A stretch of DNA of 24,225 bases, from positions 1 to 24,225 of IMG/VR virus record IMGVR_UViG_3300030060_000361; one strand, written 5' to 3'. Position 1 is the stretch's first letter; each line of letters starts with the position of its first letter. The notes beneath the pieces are model-generated. The model saw only the letters and a program-made list of their open reading frames with translations. It did not search any database and had not been told where the DNA came from. A program made the translations under genes and the position numbers. The DNA is from a virus. Positions 22,166 to 24,225 of this stretch are shown here, one piece after another.

Positions 22166-22383
22166 TTACTTACCATTCCTTTTAAAATTTCTTTTATTTC
22201 AAACATTTCTGCTTTCAAATTATTTATATCTCTCACGGCATTTCTCAAATCGTTTTGACTTGCTCTTGCCTCTTTTATTCTTTGTACATGTACAGCGTAG
22301 GCACTTCTATCAGTATTGATAATTGCACCAGATCGTGTGTCTCTTACAATTGATCTATGACCTTCTACTTTTAATATACTCAT
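22147..22383 (-). CDS. Small coiled-coil protein, 78 residues, unknown virion role
   Basis: Begins MSILKVEGHRSIVRDTRSGA followed by IINTDRSAYAVHVQR. From about residue 33 to the end it is a likely amphipathic helix or coiled coil (NDLRNAVRDINNLKAEMFEI, then KEILKGMV). I know no function. The DTRSGAI-NTDRSAY stretch looks conserved and may bind a larger partner. It starts with a TAATG overlap with the upstream structural gene and overlaps the 439-residue fibre gene by 19 bases, so it is translated between a tail protein and a fibre protein. A small tail or fibre assembly component is plausible. Confidence 0.8.
   Translation of the reverse strand: MSILKVEGHRSIVRDTRSGAIINTDRSAYAVHVQRIKEARASQNDLRNAVRDINNLKAEMFEIKEILKGMVSKWQQDK
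22221..22228 (-). promoter_or_regulatory. Possible internal late promoter for the 439-residue fibre gene
   Basis: Exact TATAAATA on the minus strand, but inside the coding region of the 78-residue gene (Asp-Ile-Asn-Asn codons) and followed by A. It lies 55 bases before the 439-residue gene's ATG, a usable distance. In AT-rich coding DNA it may be coincidence. Confidence 0.3.
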
Positions 22384-24225
22384 TATACTGCCAATGCAAT
22401 CCCTCTCATATCTGTTATTCTTGGTGGATATGCAGGGTTCGTACCTTTCATTACAATCTTAATTTTAAAAGATGTAAATTCATTTATACCATTTTCATTA
22501 AACTCATAATCAAAGAAATCTGATTTGAAATTATCTGAATAAGGTGATTGACTTCTACCTTCAGCAGATATTGCCACATTTGCTTGTGTCATTTGTACAT
22601 AAGGTATATCTTTCATTTCTCTATCATCATCAATACCTTTTACTTTTCTAAACACTTCGATTGAAGATGTTGGGAAAACACTTGCCGCAATTCTTAAATC
22701 TAATGCCGTAGATGGATTGTCTAAACTTATTTCTCTAGTTACATATTTTGCACCTGCACTACCACCAGTTGGATCTGTTTCTGCAACGAATCCAGTTGTG
22801 TTACCAGATGTTGGACTATCTAGTCTGTTATGTATTGCATATAAACTTGTTCTACTTAAATCTATAACAGGACTTACATTTGCATTTGTTGATGACAATG
22901 TAATATTATAGAATAATGATTTAACGCTTGACAAGTGAGTTGTTTCGTTTATAGTTGACAATACTGCCTTTGCACTTGTAAAGTAGAAGTTATCATTTGG
23001 TACGATACTTGTAAATGAACTGTCCGTAGTATATGCTGTTTCACTACCATGTACTGATTGAGTAGATGTAGTTTTGATACTATGAACTGAGGTAGTATCT
23101 GGGAAGTTTAACATACCAATTTTAGGCATTACACTTTCAAAGGCACGATCTTGCGTTGCCACTACTGCGGTACCACCTACACTACCAGTTGATGTTGCAG
23201 GATCACCACTTAATGTAATAGTGTATGAATCCTCAGTAACATTACCAATATCATGTGTGCCATTAATTACACTACCTTGAATACCGTTAAAGTCAGTTGT
23301 TGCACCAAGACCAGAGATTGTAACTTTACTTGGACTACTATCATTCATACCATGATGTTTATGATTAATCTTAATGATGTTAGGGTTACCACCAAACGCA
23401 CTACCACTACCAGCAGTAGAGTTTGTTTCGATTGGATTGTTCTCTAATGTCTTACTTGCAAGAGCGTCATTTGTCATTTCGAAAGTACCAGTAGTACCAG
23501 TTGTAAAGTCTGCTTTATGTAAAGTCATTTTCAAATCTTCCATTTGATCATCTGTCCATAGTGTTGCATTTTGTGATCTGAATAGTGAACCAAATAAAGG
23601 TTGTGTAGTAACTCGTCTAGTGCCACCAACATCAGTATCACCTAATCTACTTACCCATGCTTTATATTTTTGACTATCTGGTTTTAGAACAATCGCATAT
23701 TCTTTACCACCTTGTAGATATACAGGTGATGGGAATGTTACAGTAGTTGCTGTTGCAGCCGTTGATGATGTATTTACATCTGCTGCCGCAACTGTAACCT
23801 CAGAGAATGGTAAAATTCTTTGACCAGGTCTACTTTCAATTGTTTCAACTAGATATACTTTGATTGGTATTGTACTATCTTTTTCTTCGAAGAATAAATC
23901 TACTTTGGTTAAGAATATACCCTCTATGTTTTCTACTTTGAACGATTGTGCTAATGGGTCTGGATTATTTGGTGGTCCTTGTTCAATATTAATACCAGCA
24001 TTTATTCTATCTACTGTTCTTCTTACTTCGTTTTCTGTTACAGTGGTAGAACGAATAATTGGCACTCTAGTGGATTCAATTGTTTCTTGTTTTGTCATTT
24101 GTAAACCACGAGCAGTAAATTTACCATCAGCAAAAGTATCAACATCATCATCTATCTTACTGTTAGTAGATGAACTTGTCAATCTGAATATTCTATCACC
24201 TGTTCTAAATCTGTTAGCGTCAGTA
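22383..24225 (-). CDS. Large tail/baseplate-associated structural protein, C-terminal part, cut by the window edge
   Basis: At least 613 residues. The frame stays open to the right edge: codons before the TTG at 24182 read TDANRFRTGDRIFR, continuing into LTSSSTNSK without a stop. That TTG is therefore internal and the true start lies outside. Visible blocks are GPPNNPDPLAQSFKVENIEG, then IFLTKVDLFFEEKDSTIPIK, SPVYLQGGKEYAIVLKPDSQ, and a C-terminal FTSFKIKIVMKGTNPAYPPR, then TDMRGIALAV. This combination is typical of large virion proteins near the baseplate genes of marine T4-like phages. The middle is Thr/Ser/Gly-rich and probably beta-structured. It occupies the place of T4 baseplate genes 9-10, but I cannot assign a T4 gene number. 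Confidence 0.8.
   Translation of the reverse strand, partial: TDANRFRTGDRIFRLTSSSTNSKIDDDVDTFADGKFTARGLQMTKQETIESTRVPIIRSTTVTENEVRRTVDRINAGINIEQGPPNNPDPLAQSFKVENIEGIFLTKVDLFFEEKDSTIPIKVYLVETIESRPGQRILPFSEVTVAAADVNTSSTAATATTVTFPSPVYLQGGKEYAIVLKPDSQKYKAWVSRLGDTDVGGTRRVTTQPLFGSLFRSQNATLWTDDQMEDLKMTLHKADFTTGTTGTFEMTNDALASKTLENNPIETNSTAGSGSAFGGNPNIIKINHKHHGMNDSSPSKVTISGLGATTDFNGIQGSVINGTHDIGNVTEDSYTITLSGDPATSTGSVGGTAVVATQDRAFESVMPKIGMLNFPDTTSVHSIKTTSTQSVHGSETAYTTDSSFTSIVPNDNFYFTSAKAVLSTINETTHLSSVKSLFYNITLSSTNANVSPVIDLSRTSLYAIHNRLDSPTSGNTTGFVAETDPTGGSAGAKYVTREISLDNPSTALDLRIAASVFPTSSIEVFRKVKGIDDDREMKDIPYVQMTQANVAISAEGRSQSPYSDNFKSDFFDYEFNENGINEFTSFKIKIVMKGTNPAYPPRITDMRGIALAV

Noticed and set aside
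22383-24182. TTG at 24182 as the start of the right-most gene
   Set aside because: The frame continues upstream without a stop to the window edge and the added residues (FRTGDRIFR) fit the protein, so the TTG is an internal leucine codon.
1-24225. tRNA genes, insertion sequences, integrase or attachment sites
   Set aside because: The gaps are too short for them, and I saw no transposase, integrase, terminal inverted repeats or cloverleaf-like sequence.

Overview
The window is part of the late (virion structure) region of a T4-like myovirus. Every credible gene is read from the minus strand, so transcription runs from the right end of the window to the left. Genes are packed with 1-35 base overlaps or gaps of a few tens of bases, and no gene-free stretch exceeds about 60 bases. 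The DNA is AT-rich and the proteins resemble those of marine T4-like phages (cyanophages and SAR11 phages). That makes a marine bacterial host likely, but nothing here, such as a photosynthesis gene, fixes the host. Both ends cut through genes: the prohead protease gp21 at the left and a large virion structural protein at the right.

Right to left, in the order of transcription. (1) 24225-22147: the C-terminal part of a large tail or baseplate-associated structural protein and a small coiled-coil protein. (2) 22165-10151: a fibre region. Five fibre-like proteins of 439, 243, 1171, 642 and 1017 residues take up about 10.5 kb, or some 44% of the window. Between the second and third lies a three-gene insert: a 2-oxoglutarate/Fe(II) dioxygenase, a 71-residue charged protein and a 113-residue beta-rich protein. 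In T4 this interval, between the baseplate genes and gene 13, carries genes 11, 12 (short tail fibre) and wac (fibritin). (3) 10112-7596: neck proteins gp13 and gp14 and tail terminator gp15. (4) 7596-5568: terminase small (gp16) and large (gp17) subunits. (5) 5509-2971: tail sheath gp18 and tail tube gp19. (6) 2911-953: portal gp20, prohead core gp67-like, and a small basic protein. (7) 940-150: two tandem, related small beta-rich proteins of unknown function, then the start of gp21.

The layout gives one production line: packaging motor, head vertex and scaffold, neck, contractile tail and host-recognition fibres, all made late in infection. Regulation is visible. The T4-type late promoter TATAAATA occurs exactly in six intergenic gaps, five of them extended to TATAAATAG, and three further gaps hold one-mismatch versions. 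They sit before gp18, gp13, most fibre-region genes, the dioxygenase and gp21.

The most unusual part is the fibre region. Four of its proteins are built from the same module, roughly FEGS-ADSFETTL-DPTADRT-LVG-TLTNKTLTSP, of which I count 19 copies by eye. Two proteins share a nearly identical last 64 residues, and a 38-bp perfect direct repeat lies in frame inside the largest gene. A prolyl-hydroxylase-type dioxygenase is embedded among them. Smaller points of interest are a perfect stem-loop before the portal gene, a start-stop AUGUAG overlapping the portal GTG start, and two late promoters only 5-6 bases from a start codon.
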